From positions 124,001-188,000 of the forward strand of contig NZ_JACIAH010000005.1 in the NCBI RefSeq assembly GCF_014194695.1: a stretch of 64,000 bases of DNA, written 5' to 3'. The translations under genes were made by a program, and so were the position numbers. This DNA is from Rhizobium sp. BK399 (lineage in GTDB: Bacteria > Pseudomonadota > Alphaproteobacteria > Rhizobiales > Rhizobiaceae). Within the stretch, counting starts at the first letter, position 1. Every line of letters starts with the position of its first letter. Of the stretch, positions 27,875-36,608 are shown piece after piece. The notes beneath the pieces were generated by a model that saw nothing but the letters and a program-made list of their open reading frames with translations, did not search any database and was not told where the DNA came from.

Positions 27875-27940
27875 CTAATCACGCAACTTTTTCGTTGAAT
27901 ATGGGGTCACGACCTGATACTTAGCCAATCACGCAAGTTT
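27871..27940 (+). repeat. Pair of 20-bp direct repeats upstream of gst
   Basis: TTAGCTAATCACGCAACTTT at 27871-27890 and TTAGCCAATCACGCAAGTTT at 27921-27940 differ at two positions and start exactly 50 bp apart. The second also belongs to a CACGC-N12-GCGTG dyad at 27930-27951. The spacing, close to five helical turns, fits two protein-binding sites on one DNA face. Confidence 0.7.
27883..27898 (+). promoter_or_regulatory. Candidate ArsR operator before gst-arsR-SRPBCC
   Basis: GCAAC-N6-GTTGA, a dyad with one mismatch in the outer base. The string CGCAACTTTTTCGTTG is identical, apart from one central base, to the sequence at 62153-62168 before the second SRPBCC-arsR module. It lies about 70 bp before the gst start. 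Confidence 0.55.
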
Positions 27941-27964
27941 CAAACAGCGTGAAAGGCTGGCCTC

Positions 27965-28648
27965 ATGTCGCTCTTCCTCCACAGTCACCCGCTTGCATCC
28001 TTTTGCCACAAGGTCCTGATCGCCCTCTACGAAAACGCCACGCCGTTTGAGGCCGTGCACGTCGATCTCGGGAGCGAGGCGTCCAGATCTGCCTTCTTCA
28101 GTGTCTGGCCGCTCGGAAAAATGCCGGTACTGCGCGACGAAACCCGGGGCCGCACCGTGCCGGAAACGACGATCATCATAGAGTATCTTGATCGCTATTA
28201 TCCGGGCGCAAGACCGCTTATCCCGAACGATTTTGATGAAGCGCTCCAGGTCAGGCTGTGGGATCGGCTCTTCGACCTGCACGTGCAGGAACCGATGCAG
28301 CAGATCGTCGCGGAGCGGCTGCGTGGCGGCGGCGATCCGAGCCGCGTGGCGGACGCCCAGGCGGCGCTACGCAAAGCCTACGGAATGATCGAGCGGCAGC
28401 TTGACGATTGCCTGTGGATCGCCGGAGACAGCTTCACCATGGCCGATTGTGCGGCCGCTCCCGCCCTCTTCTACGCCGAGACACTGGTTCCTTTCGTGGA
28501 CCAGCCGAGGCTGCAGGGCTACTACGACAGACTTCTTGCGCGCGCCTCCTTCGCCCGGGTCCTTGAGGAGGCGCGTCCGTACTTCAAGTTCTATCCCTAT
28601 CGTGAACGGCTGCCTGCCCGCTTCCGGCCAGATGAAGCCGCAAAATGA
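27965..28648 (+). CDS. Glutathione S-transferase family protein
   Basis: A 227-residue soluble protein with an N-terminal thioredoxin-like GST domain (FLHSHPLASFCHKVLIALYE; conserved PLGKMPVLRDE and the VPETTIIIEYLD glutathione-binding segment) and an all-alpha C-terminal domain. It would conjugate or otherwise use glutathione on an unknown substrate. AAAGG precedes the ATG. The stop overlaps the arsR start by 4 bp, so it is the first gene of a gst-arsR-SRPBCC operon. Confidence 0.88.
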   Translation: MSLFLHSHPLASFCHKVLIALYENATPFEAVHVDLGSEASRSAFFSVWPLGKMPVLRDETRGRTVPETTIIIEYLDRYYPGARPLIPNDFDEALQVRLWDRLFDLHVQEPMQQIVAERLRGGGDPSRVADAQAALRKAYGMIERQLDDCLWIAGDSFTMADCAAAPALFYAETLVPFVDQPRLQGYYDRLLARASFARVLEEARPYFKFYPYRERLPARFRPDEAAK

Positions 28649-28980
28649 TGCACGAACCCGCCGCTCTCGATCAGATGTTCCACGCGCTGTCGGACCGCAG
28701 TCGGCGCGGCATGGTCGACCGTCTCGGCCACGGCCCTGCCTCGGTGTCCGAACTGGCCGAACCGTTGTCGATGGCGCTCCCGACGGTCATGAAGCACCTG
28801 GCGGTCCTGGAGCGAAGCGGCCTTGTCCGATCGGAAAAGAGCGGCCGTGTTCGGACCTATCGCCTGCAAAGGGACGCATTGGCAGAGATGGAACGCTGGC
28901 TTGCAGCGCATAAGGCGGGTTGGAACAAGACTTTCGATCGCCTGGAGCAGTTCCTGGCAGATGAGCAAAAACCGGAGTGA
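28645..28980 (+). CDS. ArsR family transcriptional regulator (first module)
   Basis: A 111-residue winged-helix regulator. The DNA-binding region is ASVSELAEPLSMALPTVMKHLAVLERSGLV, and the wing follows in RSEKSGRVRTYRL. No metal-binding CxC motif is seen in the recognition helix, so it belongs to the non-metal ArsR group commonly paired with SRPBCC proteins. Translationally coupled to gst (ATGA), with the SRPBCC gene 7 bp downstream. Confidence 0.92.
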   Translation: MMHEPAALDQMFHALSDRSRRGMVDRLGHGPASVSELAEPLSMALPTVMKHLAVLERSGLVRSEKSGRVRTYRLQRDALAEMERWLAAHKAGWNKTFDRLEQFLADEQKPE

Positions 28981-28987
28981 TGAAGCG

Positions 28988-29464
28988 ATGACGACGTATT
29001 CCTCCATGCACGAGACGTTCGCGATCGAGCGAAAGATGCGGGCTCCCGTTTCACGCGTTTTTGCCGCCTGGGCAGATCCGGACGCCAAGCACCAGTGGTT
29101 CGCCTGCCACGATGAATGGGTGTCCCTCGAATACAGCCTCGACTTCCGCGTCGGCGGCCAGGAGCGAAACCGCGTCGCCGACAGCGATGGAGTCCCACAC
29201 GTTTATGAGGCGCGCTATATCGATATCGTGCAGCAGGCGCGCATCATCTATGCCTATGACATGAAGCTCGGCGAAACACGCATTTCGGCATCGCTCGCAA
29301 CAATCACCTTCGAGGCGACGCCATCAGGGACAACCATGCTCTTCACGGAACAGGTGGTCTTCCTTGACGGTTACACCGACGGCGGTTCCCGCCGGCAAGG
29401 AACCGAGATTCTGGTCGACCGCATCCAGGCCTATGTCGAACGCGAGAGCAGCACAACACACTGA
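28988..29464 (+). CDS. SRPBCC (AHSA1/START-like) domain protein (first module)
   Basis: A 158-residue single-domain protein of the activator-of-Hsp90-like SRPBCC superfamily with a deep hydrophobic pocket. The typical features are the N-terminal APVSRVFAAWADPDAKHQWF and the C-terminal FLDGYTDGGSRRQGTEILVDRIQ. Such proteins beside ArsR regulators are thought to bind or process small hydrophobic compounds; the ligand is unknown. The ATG at 28988 is the natural start; longer frames run into arsR. Confidence 0.88.
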   Translation: MTTYSSMHETFAIERKMRAPVSRVFAAWADPDAKHQWFACHDEWVSLEYSLDFRVGGQERNRVADSDGVPHVYEARYIDIVQQARIIYAYDMKLGETRISASLATITFEATPSGTTMLFTEQVVFLDGYTDGGSRRQGTEILVDRIQAYVERESSTTH

Positions 29465-29517
29465 GCCGCTTTCATGCTAGATTGCTGTCCGAACAATCCC
29501 ACTGCGAGTAAGACGGC

Positions 29518-29700
29518 ATGAGCGCAGGAAAGAGGCCTTCCCAAACCGGAACCGCCCAGAAAAGGCGGCACAAGTTTAATCCCAAGCGCGAACCTAGACC
29601 CGAAGTCCTGGCAAGGGCCAACCACACGGTCGCATGGGCAGCGGCCTGGGTCGTCGTAGGCTTTCTGGTGATTGCTACCGCCGCTAGATTTTTGTTCTAG
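29518..29700 (+). CDS. Small basic single-pass membrane protein, unrecognised
   Basis: A 60-residue protein. The first ~33 residues are strongly basic (GTAQKRRHKFNPKREPRPE) and are followed by one transmembrane helix, VAWAAAWVVVGFLVIATAARFLF, at the C-terminus. This gives an N-in topology with a cytosolic basic tail. The upstream ribosome site is weak. It converges on the ssu operon. No family is recognised. Confidence 0.55.
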   Translation: MSAGKRPSQTGTAQKRRHKFNPKREPRPEVLARANHTVAWAAAWVVVGFLVIATAARFLF

Positions 29701-29729
29701 TCGCCCTTGAGGCCGCCGTGGTCAAAAAT

Positions 29730-30554
29730 TCACTGAGCGGTCTCCGTTCCCAGGATCGCCGCCAACAGCCGCCCTTCAAGCTCTGCCAGTGCGGGATTGC
29801 CGTGTCTGCGCGGATGCGGATAGGGAATCGCCAGATCGAGCGCAATGCGCCCCTCTTCGAGCACGATCACACGATCGGCGAGATGCACAGCCTCGCTGAC
29901 GTCATGCGTGACCAGCACGGCCGTAAAGCCCAATTCTCGCCAGACGCGATTGAGTAACTCCTGCATGCTGATCCGTGTCAATGCGTCGAGTGCCCCGAGC
30001 GGTTCATCGAGCGCCAGTACGCCCGGCTTGCTCACCAGTGCCCGCGCCAGCGCAACACGCTGCCGTTGTCCGCCTGAGAGACGGGCCGGCCATTCGTTTG
30101 CTTTTTCGACAAGCTGCACCTCGGCAAGCACCGCCTCGGCTTCCCCAAGGGCGGCACCTTTATCGACGCCATCGCCGAGCCCGACCGCGACATTTTTGGC
30201 AACGCTCAACCAAGGGAGCAGGCGCGGCTCCTGAAACACGATCCTCGCGTTCCCTTGGGCATCCGCACCGTCTGCGTTTTCAAAGTGCAGTTCACCGCTC
30301 GTCGGCTCATCGAGCCCCATCAGAATGCGCAGGAGCGTACTCTTGCCGCAACCGCTCTTGCCGATAACCGCGACGAACTGCCCGGCCGGAATGTGGAGAT
30401 TGATGCCGCGCAGCACACGGTTGCCGCCGAAGCTCTTCTCAAGTGCTCTCAGGGTAATCGTCGCGGCCCCGGTGCGTTCCGGCGTCGCACGATCGGACTC
30501 GTATTCGAACTCGTCAGCGGCCCCTTGAAAACGTTCATGCGCAATGATGGTCAC
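29730..30554 (-). CDS. ssuB: Aliphatic sulfonate ABC transporter, ATP-binding protein
   Basis: A 274-residue ATPase of the nitrate/sulfonate/taurine family. Walker A is GKSGCGKST, the signature [15 protein letters not shown], and Walker [13 protein letters not shown]. The GTG at 30554 is chosen because AGGAGAGG lies upstream and the permease stop is 10 bp before it. It ends the ssuADCB operon and powers uptake by SsuA and SsuC. Confidence 0.92.
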   Translation of the reverse strand: MTIIAHERFQGAADEFEYESDRATPERTGAATITLRALEKSFGGNRVLRGINLHIPAGQFVAVIGKSGCGKSTLLRILMGLDEPTSGELHFENADGADAQGNARIVFQEPRLLPWLSVAKNVAVGLGDGVDKGAALGEAEAVLAEVQLVEKANEWPARLSGGQRQRVALARALVSKPGVLALDEPLGALDALTRISMQELLNRVWRELGFTAVLVTHDVSEAVHLADRVIVLEEGRIALDLAIPYPHPRRHGNPALAELEGRLLAAILGTETAQ

Positions 30555-30564
30555 GACGCCTCTC

Positions 30565-31401
30565 CTACTTCTGATAAACCGGGTTCCACTTGAGCGCTCG
30601 ACGTTCGAGCGCCCGGGCGACAACATCGGCAAGCTTGCCGAGGATGGCGTAGATCACCAGCGCCAGCACCACGATGTCCGTCATCATGAACTCGCGCGCG
30701 TTGTTCGCCATGTGACCGATACCGGACGAAGCAGCGATCGATTCCGATACGATCAAGGTCAACCACATGATGCCGAGTGCGTAGCGCAGGCCGACGAAGA
30801 TGGACGGCAGGGCGCCGGGAAAGATCACCTTCCTGAACAACGTCCAGCCTCTCATACCATAGACGCGGCCCATTTCGATCAGGTCACGGTCGACGTTGCG
30901 GACGCCGTGATAGGTGTTGAGATAGATCGGAAAGAGCACGCCGAGCGAAGTCAGGAACAACTTGGATTCTTCGCCGATCCCGAACCAGAGGATGACCAGC
31001 GGGATCATGGCCAGATGCGGGATCGTGCGCAGCATCTGCAGCGTCGTATCCGTCAGCTGCTCGGAGATTTTCGAGACGCCATTGGCGATGCCGAGCAGGA
31101 AACCGATCGAGCCGCCAACCAGCAGACCGGCAAAGGCTCGGCCGGCGCTGACGAGGATATCGTGTGGCAACTGCCCTGTGGCGGTCGTCGACCAGAATGC
31201 AACGGCTACATCCGCCGGTGACGGCATGATGCGGGAGGAGATCCAACCGGCCGAAGAGGCCAGTTGCCATACGGCGATGATCGCCACGGGCACGAGGAAG
31301 GGCAACAGCTTATCTCGCCCCGGAAGAGGCAGACGGATATTTCCCTTGCGTTCAACGCGGTCGGTTAGTGCCCGCCCAATCGGCGTGTCGAAAGTCGACA
31401 T
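30565..31401 (-). CDS. ssuC: Aliphatic sulfonate ABC transporter, permease
   Basis: A 278-residue inner-membrane permease with about six helices. It carries the EAA-type loop (ADRIYGMRG-like region [20 protein letters not shown]) that contacts SsuB, and the N-terminal [11 protein letters not shown] typical of the SsuC/TauC group. The ATG at 31401 follows GGAAAA. It is third in the operon, 110 bp after ssuD. Confidence 0.9.
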   Translation of the reverse strand: MSTFDTPIGRALTDRVERKGNIRLPLPGRDKLLPFLVPVAIIAVWQLASSAGWISSRIMPSPADVAVAFWSTTATGQLPHDILVSAGRAFAGLLVGGSIGFLLGIANGVSKISEQLTDTTLQMLRTIPHLAMIPLVILWFGIGEESKLFLTSLGVLFPIYLNTYHGVRNVDRDLIEMGRVYGMRGWTLFRKVIFPGALPSIFVGLRYALGIMWLTLIVSESIAASSGIGHMANNAREFMMTDIVVLALVIYAILGKLADVVARALERRALKWNPVYQK

Positions 31402-31510
31402 GAAGGTTTTTCCTCGCTGCTGCTTGCTCCACCTCAACTTCGGAGAGGCATGGGGGTGTGGTCATCAATCAAGAAGCGTCGCCCGATAGCGGGCGGCGCC
31501 ATCTGGCGGG

Positions 31511-32686
31511 TCAGGAGCCGGAAACTACCTTCAGGTTGCCCCCATGGCTGCCGCCACCGAAGACCTGATGCTTGGCGAAATCGGTCTGGAAGCCGTGCCG
31601 TTGCTCGTCGCGTGCGATCCCGAGTTCCGGGAACAATAACTCGGCCACACGATAGGCTTCCTCGAGATGCGGGTAACCGGACCCGATGACGGTATCGATG
31701 CCGACGTCCTGATACTCGCGCAGCCGCGCGGCCACTGTCTTCGGCGAGCCGACCAGTGCCGTTCCTGCACCGGCGCGCACCAGGCCAACACCGGCCCACA
31801 GGTTCGGTGAAACTTCCAGCTTGTCGCGCCTGCCGCCGTGCAACGCTGCCATGCGCTTCTGACCGACCGAATCGGATTCCTTCACGAAGCGCTCCTGTGC
31901 CTCGCGGATCGTCTCATCGTCGAGCTTCGAGATCAGGCGATCGGCCGCCGCCCATGCTTCCTCATCTGTCTCGCGGACGATGAAGTGCAGGCGAATGCCG
32001 AAGCTCACCTCACGGCCTTTTTTCGCAGCGGCCGCGCGCACCTTCTCGACCTTTTCGGCGACCTGTGCAGGTGGCTCCCCCCAGGTCCGGTACTTGTCAA
32101 CGCGACCAACCGAGAAATCAATGCCGGCATCCGACGAACCGCCGAAATAGAGCGGCGGACGCGGGTTCTGGACTGAGGGAAAACCAAGCTTCGCATTCGT
32201 TGCCTTGATGTACTTGCCGTCATAGCTCGCGACGCCTTTCTCGAGCAGCTCTTCGAACACCGTGAAGAACTCATCGGCATGGGCATAGCGCTCGTCATGG
32301 GCCAGATGAATGCCGTCGCCGGCCAGCTCCTCCGGACTGCCACCGACAACGATGTTAAGCAACAGGCGGCCATTCGAGATGCGGTCCAGCGTTGTCGTCA
32401 GGCGAGCGTAGTAAGCCGGCGACGCCGTGCCCGGGCGGATGGCGACCAGGAATTGCAGCCTCTCGGTCTTGGCGGCAAGTGCTGCCGCCGTCACGAAGGA
32501 TTCTTCACAGGCGACGCCTGTCGGCAGCAGCACGCCGGAGTAGCCAAGTCGATCGGCCGCCTGGGCGATCTGGGTGAGATAGCCGATCTCGGGCGCACGC
32601 GTCTGCTCGTTCGAACCGAGATAGGCGCCGTCCCCCGAGGTCGGGATGAACCAGAGGAAATTGATGGGATCGTGTTTGCCGGTCAT
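31511..32686 (-). CDS. ssuD: FMNH2-dependent alkanesulfonate monooxygenase
   Basis: Cleaves alkanesulfonates to sulfite and an aldehyde, releasing sulfur for growth. The 391-residue protein is a bacterial-luciferase-like TIM barrel; it begins [15 protein letters not shown] and contains [12 protein letters not shown] and [15 protein letters not shown], close to SsuD. The N-terminal Cys-containing segment and the [19 protein letters not shown] loop ([16 protein letters not shown]) fit the family. The reductase SsuE that would supply FMNH2 is not in this cluster. It sits between ssuA and ssuC. Confidence 0.93.
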   Translation of the reverse strand: MTGKHDPINFLWFIPTSGDGAYLGSNEQTRAPEIGYLTQIAQAADRLGYSGVLLPTGVACEESFVTAAALAAKTERLQFLVAIRPGTASPAYYARLTTTLDRISNGRLLLNIVVGGSPEELAGDGIHLAHDERYAHADEFFTVFEELLEKGVASYDGKYIKATNAKLGFPSVQNPRPPLYFGGSSDAGIDFSVGRVDKYRTWGEPPAQVAEKVEKVRAAAAKKGREVSFGIRLHFIVRETDEEAWAAADRLISKLDDETIREAQERFVKESDSVGQKRMAALHGGRRDKLEVSPNLWAGVGLVRAGAGTALVGSPKTVAARLREYQDVGIDTVIGSGYPHLEEAYRVAELLFPELGIARDEQRHGFQTDFAKHQVFGGGSHGGNLKVVSGS

Positions 32687-32715
32687 GGAATGATGCCTTC
32701 TAGTCGGAATAGAAA

Positions 32716-33681
32716 TCAGCTTGCCTTGGCGCGCCAGACGATGTCGCCGGTGTTCAACTGCTTCGGGACGATGCCGAGCTTGTAGAACTCATCGGCCAGC
32801 CCCTGCTGATAAGCCGCAGCCGCATCCGTAATGCCGGAAACACTGCCGAGGTCGGCCCCAGCTCGCGTCAGCGTCACACGCGTCACTTCGGGCGGCACGC
32901 CGGTGATTTCGGAGAGCTCCTTGATTGTCTGATCGAGATTGCTCTGTGCAGACCGCCCGACCTGCGTCAGCTCATCAAGCACATCGGTGATGACCTGGCC
33001 GTTTGCGTCGGTGAATTCGGCATTCGCCAGGAAGAAGCTGTAGGAGTCGACGATGCCTTCGGCCGTTGTCAGGATGCGCGTTTCCGGATCCGCCTCCGCG
33101 ATTGCGAGATATGGATCCCAAATCGACCAAGCCTCGATGCTGCCATTCTTGAAGGCGGCTGCGGCGTCCGCTGGGCTGAGATCGACGCCCTCGATATCCT
33201 CAGGCGCGAGCCCAACCTTGCGCAGTGCCTTTACCGTGACGTTATGGGCGCTCGAGCCGCGCTTGAAGGCAACCTTCTTGCCCTTCAGATCTTCCAGCGA
33301 CTTGATCGGCGAGTCCTTCCTGACAAGGATCGCCGAGCCGGCCGGGCTGCCTCGATAAAGTCCAACATAGTAGAGGTGACCACCGGCGGCCTGCGCGAAA
33401 AGCGGGGGGACATCACCCGTCGCGCCGAAGTCGAGCGCACCGGCGCCGAGCGCCTCAAGCAGCGGTGGGCCCGAGGTGAACTCCGACCAGCTGACGGTGA
33501 TGCCGCGATCAGCCAATCGCTTCTCCAGCGCGCCGCGGCGCTTGGCCAGAGCCAGAACGCCATTTTTCTGCCAGCCGATCCGAAATTCGGTCGCCGCCGC
33601 ACGCGCGCCTTTGATCCCGGGGAGCAACGCCGTTGCCGCCGCCGCGCCGAAAAGCCCCAATGTCTGACGTCGTGAAATCAT
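32716..33681 (-). CDS. ssuA: Aliphatic sulfonate-binding periplasmic protein
   Basis: A 321-residue solute-binding protein that delivers alkanesulfonates to SsuBC. It begins [21 protein letters not shown], with a twin-arginine-like SRRQTLG motif, so export by Tat is likely. Family blocks include [23 protein letters not shown] and [13 protein letters not shown]. First gene of the operon; transcription starts in the AT-rich region before 33742. Confidence 0.92.
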   Translation of the reverse strand: MISRRQTLGLFGAAAATALLPGIKGARAAATEFRIGWQKNGVLALAKRRGALEKRLADRGITVSWSEFTSGPPLLEALGAGALDFGATGDVPPLFAQAAGGHLYYVGLYRGSPAGSAILVRKDSPIKSLEDLKGKKVAFKRGSSAHNVTVKALRKVGLAPEDIEGVDLSPADAAAAFKNGSIEAWSIWDPYLAIAEADPETRILTTAEGIVDSYSFFLANAEFTDANGQVITDVLDELTQVGRSAQSNLDQTIKELSEITGVPPEVTRVTLTRAGADLGSVSGITDAAAAYQQGLADEFYKLGIVPKQLNTGDIVWRAKAS

Positions 33682-33935
33682 CGTCGTTCCCTCGTTGGGA
33701 GTCGGCCTTGTCCGTCGCCGCTCCAGCGTTTCGATGTTTCAATCTTGATAAACCCCATTAAATCGATCGACATTTATATTTATTATCTTTTGGCGCTTGC
33801 GGGATTATCCGAACCAGCATTCGGCCCTTTCGGAGAAAATTTTTCCCTCCAGATGTTGCTGGCTCTTCCGACGGCTTTTCGGGCGCCGTGCTTTCGGCTA
33901 ATCCTCATGCCCTGCATTCGGGAAAGGATAGACAC
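33682..33935. promoter_or_regulatory. Divergent promoter region, ssu operon and dehydrogenase gene
   Basis: A 254-bp gap with an unusually AT-rich stretch near 33740-33790 (TTAAATCGATCGACATTTATATTT). It presumably holds the ssu promoter. I could not identify a specific sulfur-regulator site. Confidence 0.4.
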
Positions 33936-34805
33936 ATGGCAAAAGTCGCATTCATCGGTCTTGGCGTAATGGGGTTCCCCATGGCTGGCCATCTCAAGGT
34001 GAAAGGCGGCCACGATGTCACGGTCTACAACCGGACCACGGAAAAGGCGGCTGCCTGGGTGGAGAAATTCGGCGGCAAGTCCGCCCCAACGCCGGCAGAA
34101 GCGGCGAAGGATGCGGACTTCGTCTTCACCTGCGTCGGCAACGACGACGATCTCCGCTCGGTGACAACGGGCGAGGACGGCGTTCTCCTGACGATGAAGC
34201 CGGGCGCTATCCTCATCGACAACACGACCGCAAGCGCGGAAGTTGCCCGCGAGCTCGATGCCGCCGCGAAAGCAAAGGGCTGTGCCTTCATCGACGCCCC
34301 GGTATCGGGCGGACAGGCAGGTGCCGAGAATGGTGTGTTGACGGTCATGTGCGGCGGTGAAGAAACCACATTCGACAAGGCGAAGCCGGTGATCGATGCC
34401 TATGCCCGCATGGCTGGCCTCATGGGACCGGCCGGTGCCGGCCAGCTCACCAAGATGATTAACCAGATCTGCATAGCCGGTCTCGTGCAGGGACTTGCTG
34501 AGGGCATTCATTTCGGCAAGCGCGCCGGCCTCGATATCGAGAAGGTAGTTGAGGTCATCTCCAAGGGCGCGGCCGGCTCCTGGCAGATGGAGAACCGCCA
34601 CAAGACCATGAACGCGGGCAAGTACGACTTCGGCTTCGCCATCGACTGGATGCGTAAGGATCTCGGCATCGTCCTCAGCGAGGCGCGCCGCAACGGCGCG
34701 AAGCTGCCAGTGACAGCCCTCGTCGACCAATTCTATGGTGACGTTCAGGCCATGGGCGGCAATCGCTGGGATACGTCCTCGCTGCTGGCTCGATTGGAGA
34801 AATGA
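33936..34805 (+). CDS. 3-hydroxyisobutyrate dehydrogenase family protein
   Basis: A 289-residue NAD(P)-dependent beta-hydroxyacid dehydrogenase. The cofactor motif GLGVMGFPMAGHL is at residues 6-18, the substrate loop DAPVSGGQAGAENG near 121-134, and the catalytic Lys near residue 172 in GQLTKMINQ. The family includes enzymes for 3-hydroxyisobutyrate, tartronate semialdehyde and related acids, so the substrate is open. GGAAAGGA precedes the ATG. The next gene, an AlkD-like repair protein, overlaps its stop by 4 bp. Confidence 0.87.
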   Translation: MAKVAFIGLGVMGFPMAGHLKVKGGHDVTVYNRTTEKAAAWVEKFGGKSAPTPAEAAKDADFVFTCVGNDDDLRSVTTGEDGVLLTMKPGAILIDNTTASAEVARELDAAAKAKGCAFIDAPVSGGQAGAENGVLTVMCGGEETTFDKAKPVIDAYARMAGLMGPAGAGQLTKMINQICIAGLVQGLAEGIHFGKRAGLDIEKVVEVISKGAAGSWQMENRHKTMNAGKYDFGFAIDWMRKDLGIVLSEARRNGAKLPVTALVDQFYGDVQAMGGNRWDTSSLLARLEK

Positions 34806-35503
34806 TCGTCCCCTCCTCCAGCGCAGCAGAGCTCATCGCGCATCTGCGGACGCTGCGCTCTGAGGAAATCATATCAGGCATGGCCCGTTTCGGGATCGTC
34901 ACCGAAACCGCGCTTGGGATCTCCAATCCGGATCTGCAAAAGATCGCGAGGATAGTGAAGCGAAATCACGCTCGCTCGCTTGAGCTTTGGCAAAGCAACG
35001 TCCGCGAGGCGCGCCTACTGGCGCTCTATACGGCCGAACCTAAAAGGTTGACGCCGGACCTTGCAAGAACATGGTCCGATGACTTCGCCTCGTGGGAGAT
35101 CGTCGATACCGCGGCAGACCTCTATGTCGAAGCCCGTCTCGAGGCGCTGATATCGGAGTTCGCGGCCGACGATCGTGAGTTTGTTCGGCGAACCGCCTTT
35201 GCCATGATCGCGAGCGCTGCAGTTCATATGAAGAAGGAACCGGACGAAACCCTGTTGGCGTGGCTTCCTCTCATTGAGTTGCATGCTGGCGATCCACGCA
35301 ATTTTGTGCGCAAGGCGGTGAACTGGGCGCTGAGGAACATGGGCAAACGCAATCTGTATTGCCACGCGAAGGCACTCGCGGTCGCGGAAAGCCTCGCCGC
35401 ATCCAGCGACCGGACCGCGCGCTGGATCGGGAAGGATGCCGTGCGGGAACTGACAAGCGAGAAGGTCATTGCCAGGGTGGAACGAAAGTCCGCCGAACGA
35501 TGA
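34802..35503 (+). CDS. AlkD-like DNA alkylation repair protein
   Basis: A 233-residue HEAT-like repeat protein of the DNA alkylation repair family. Conserved parts include FGIVTETALGISNPDLQKIA, the SWEIVDTAADL segment with Trp and Asp, and DPRNFVRKAVNWALRNMGKRN. AlkD-type enzymes excise N3- and N7-alkylpurines without base flipping. It overlaps the dehydrogenase gene (ATGA), a surprising operon partner. Family membership is firm; glycosylase activity is inferred. Confidence 0.85.
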   Translation: MIVPSSSAAELIAHLRTLRSEEIISGMARFGIVTETALGISNPDLQKIARIVKRNHARSLELWQSNVREARLLALYTAEPKRLTPDLARTWSDDFASWEIVDTAADLYVEARLEALISEFAADDREFVRRTAFAMIASAAVHMKKEPDETLLAWLPLIELHAGDPRNFVRKAVNWALRNMGKRNLYCHAKALAVAESLAASSDRTARWIGKDAVRELTSEKVIARVERKSAER

Positions 35504-35528
35504 CCGCGCCTCAGTCGTGTTGAAAACA

Positions 35529-35551
35529 GCGGACGGAGAATCTTCGTCCGC
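35529..35551 (-). terminator. Hairpin between convergent genes at 35.5 kb
   Basis: GCGGACG pairs with CGTCCGC around a 9-nt loop. On the minus strand a TGTTTTC stretch follows, so it most likely ends the sugar-binding-protein transcript. Confidence 0.6.
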
Positions 35552-35571
35552 CCGCCGTTCCTTCTACCCAA

Positions 35572-36561
35572 CTATTTCTGGATGCACGTATCGACCGTGT
35601 CCTTCGTGCACTCGTCAAGACCGGTGAAAACAGGATCCGGGACGGTCTTGCCGGCGATCAGATCCATCATTACCGACGGTGCCTTGTAGCCCATTTCAAA
35701 AGGCCGCTGGCCGACGAGCGCCGTAACGAGGCCTTCCTTGGCAATCGCGACTTCATCGCCGATCGTGTCGGCCGCACCGATCACGAACTCGTTCTTGCCG
35801 ATCTTGTCGGCCATCGGCTTGAAGAGATCCCGATAGGGCTGTGGTGCGCCGAACAGCGGCCAACCGCCCATGATGCCAAAGGCATCGAGGTCGGTATTGG
35901 CGGCGAGAATGTCGGTCATGGCCTGAACGCCCTTGGCGCCATCGTCATTGGTAAAGACCGGGCAACCGGCAACTTCCGTCCACCCACCCTCACCTTTCAG
36001 CGCCGTCAGGCCTTTCTGGCCGGTCAGCGTGTCACGCATTCCCTGCGCACGACGCAAAATGTTGTCGGCGCCGGGGTTGCCCTCGATCGTGCAGATCTTG
36101 CCGCCCTTCGGCTTGGCTTTCTTGATGTATTCGCCGATGCGGGCGCCCATCAGATAGTTATCGGTGCCGAGATAGGTTTTGCGCAGTGCCGAGTCCTCGG
36201 CAGCAAGGTCGGCATCGAGTGTCATGACGGGGACCTTCGGATTTGCCGTCTTCAGCGTCTGCGCGATCAGCTTGGCGTTTGACGGAGAAATAGCGATGGC
36301 CGCCGTTTCGGATTTACCCAATACGTCCTGAACGATTTGCGCTTCGCCGGCTTCATCGGAAGTCGATGCGGGACCGGTGTAGAAGCATTCATATTCGGAG
36401 TCCGGGTTTTCCTTGTTCCATTTCTGGCAACCCTGGTTGATTGCCTCGAAGAACGGGTTGTCGAGCCCCTTCACGACAATGACCAGCTGTTTCTTCGCGG
36501 CAAGGGCCTGTCCAGCCGTCAGCGCCAGCACCGCGGCTGTAAGCAATAATGCCTTCCTCAT
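35572..36561 (-). CDS. Sugar-type ABC transporter, periplasmic binding protein
   Basis: A 329-residue binding protein of the ribose/autoinducer-2 group (Peripla_BP_4). The signal peptide ends ALAA and the mature protein begins KKQLVIVVKGLDNPFFEAINQGC. Other family marks are SPSNAKLIAQTLK and TIEGNPGADN. GGGAGGAAG precedes the ATG at 36561. It follows the epimerase gene, and the matching ATPase and permease are encoded divergently at 37806-39579. The ligand is probably a sugar or polyol but cannot be named. Confidence 0.88.
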   Translation of the reverse strand: MRKALLLTAAVLALTAGQALAAKKQLVIVVKGLDNPFFEAINQGCQKWNKENPDSEYECFYTGPASTSDEAGEAQIVQDVLGKSETAAIAISPSNAKLIAQTLKTANPKVPVMTLDADLAAEDSALRKTYLGTDNYLMGARIGEYIKKAKPKGGKICTIEGNPGADNILRRAQGMRDTLTGQKGLTALKGEGGWTEVAGCPVFTNDDGAKGVQAMTDILAANTDLDAFGIMGGWPLFGAPQPYRDLFKPMADKIGKNEFVIGAADTIGDEVAIAKEGLVTALVGQRPFEMGYKAPSVMMDLIAGKTVPDPVFTGLDECTKDTVDTCIQK

Positions 36562-36608
36562 AGCTTCCTCCCATTTAAAAATGGCGGACGCCATCGCCCG
36601 CCACATGA

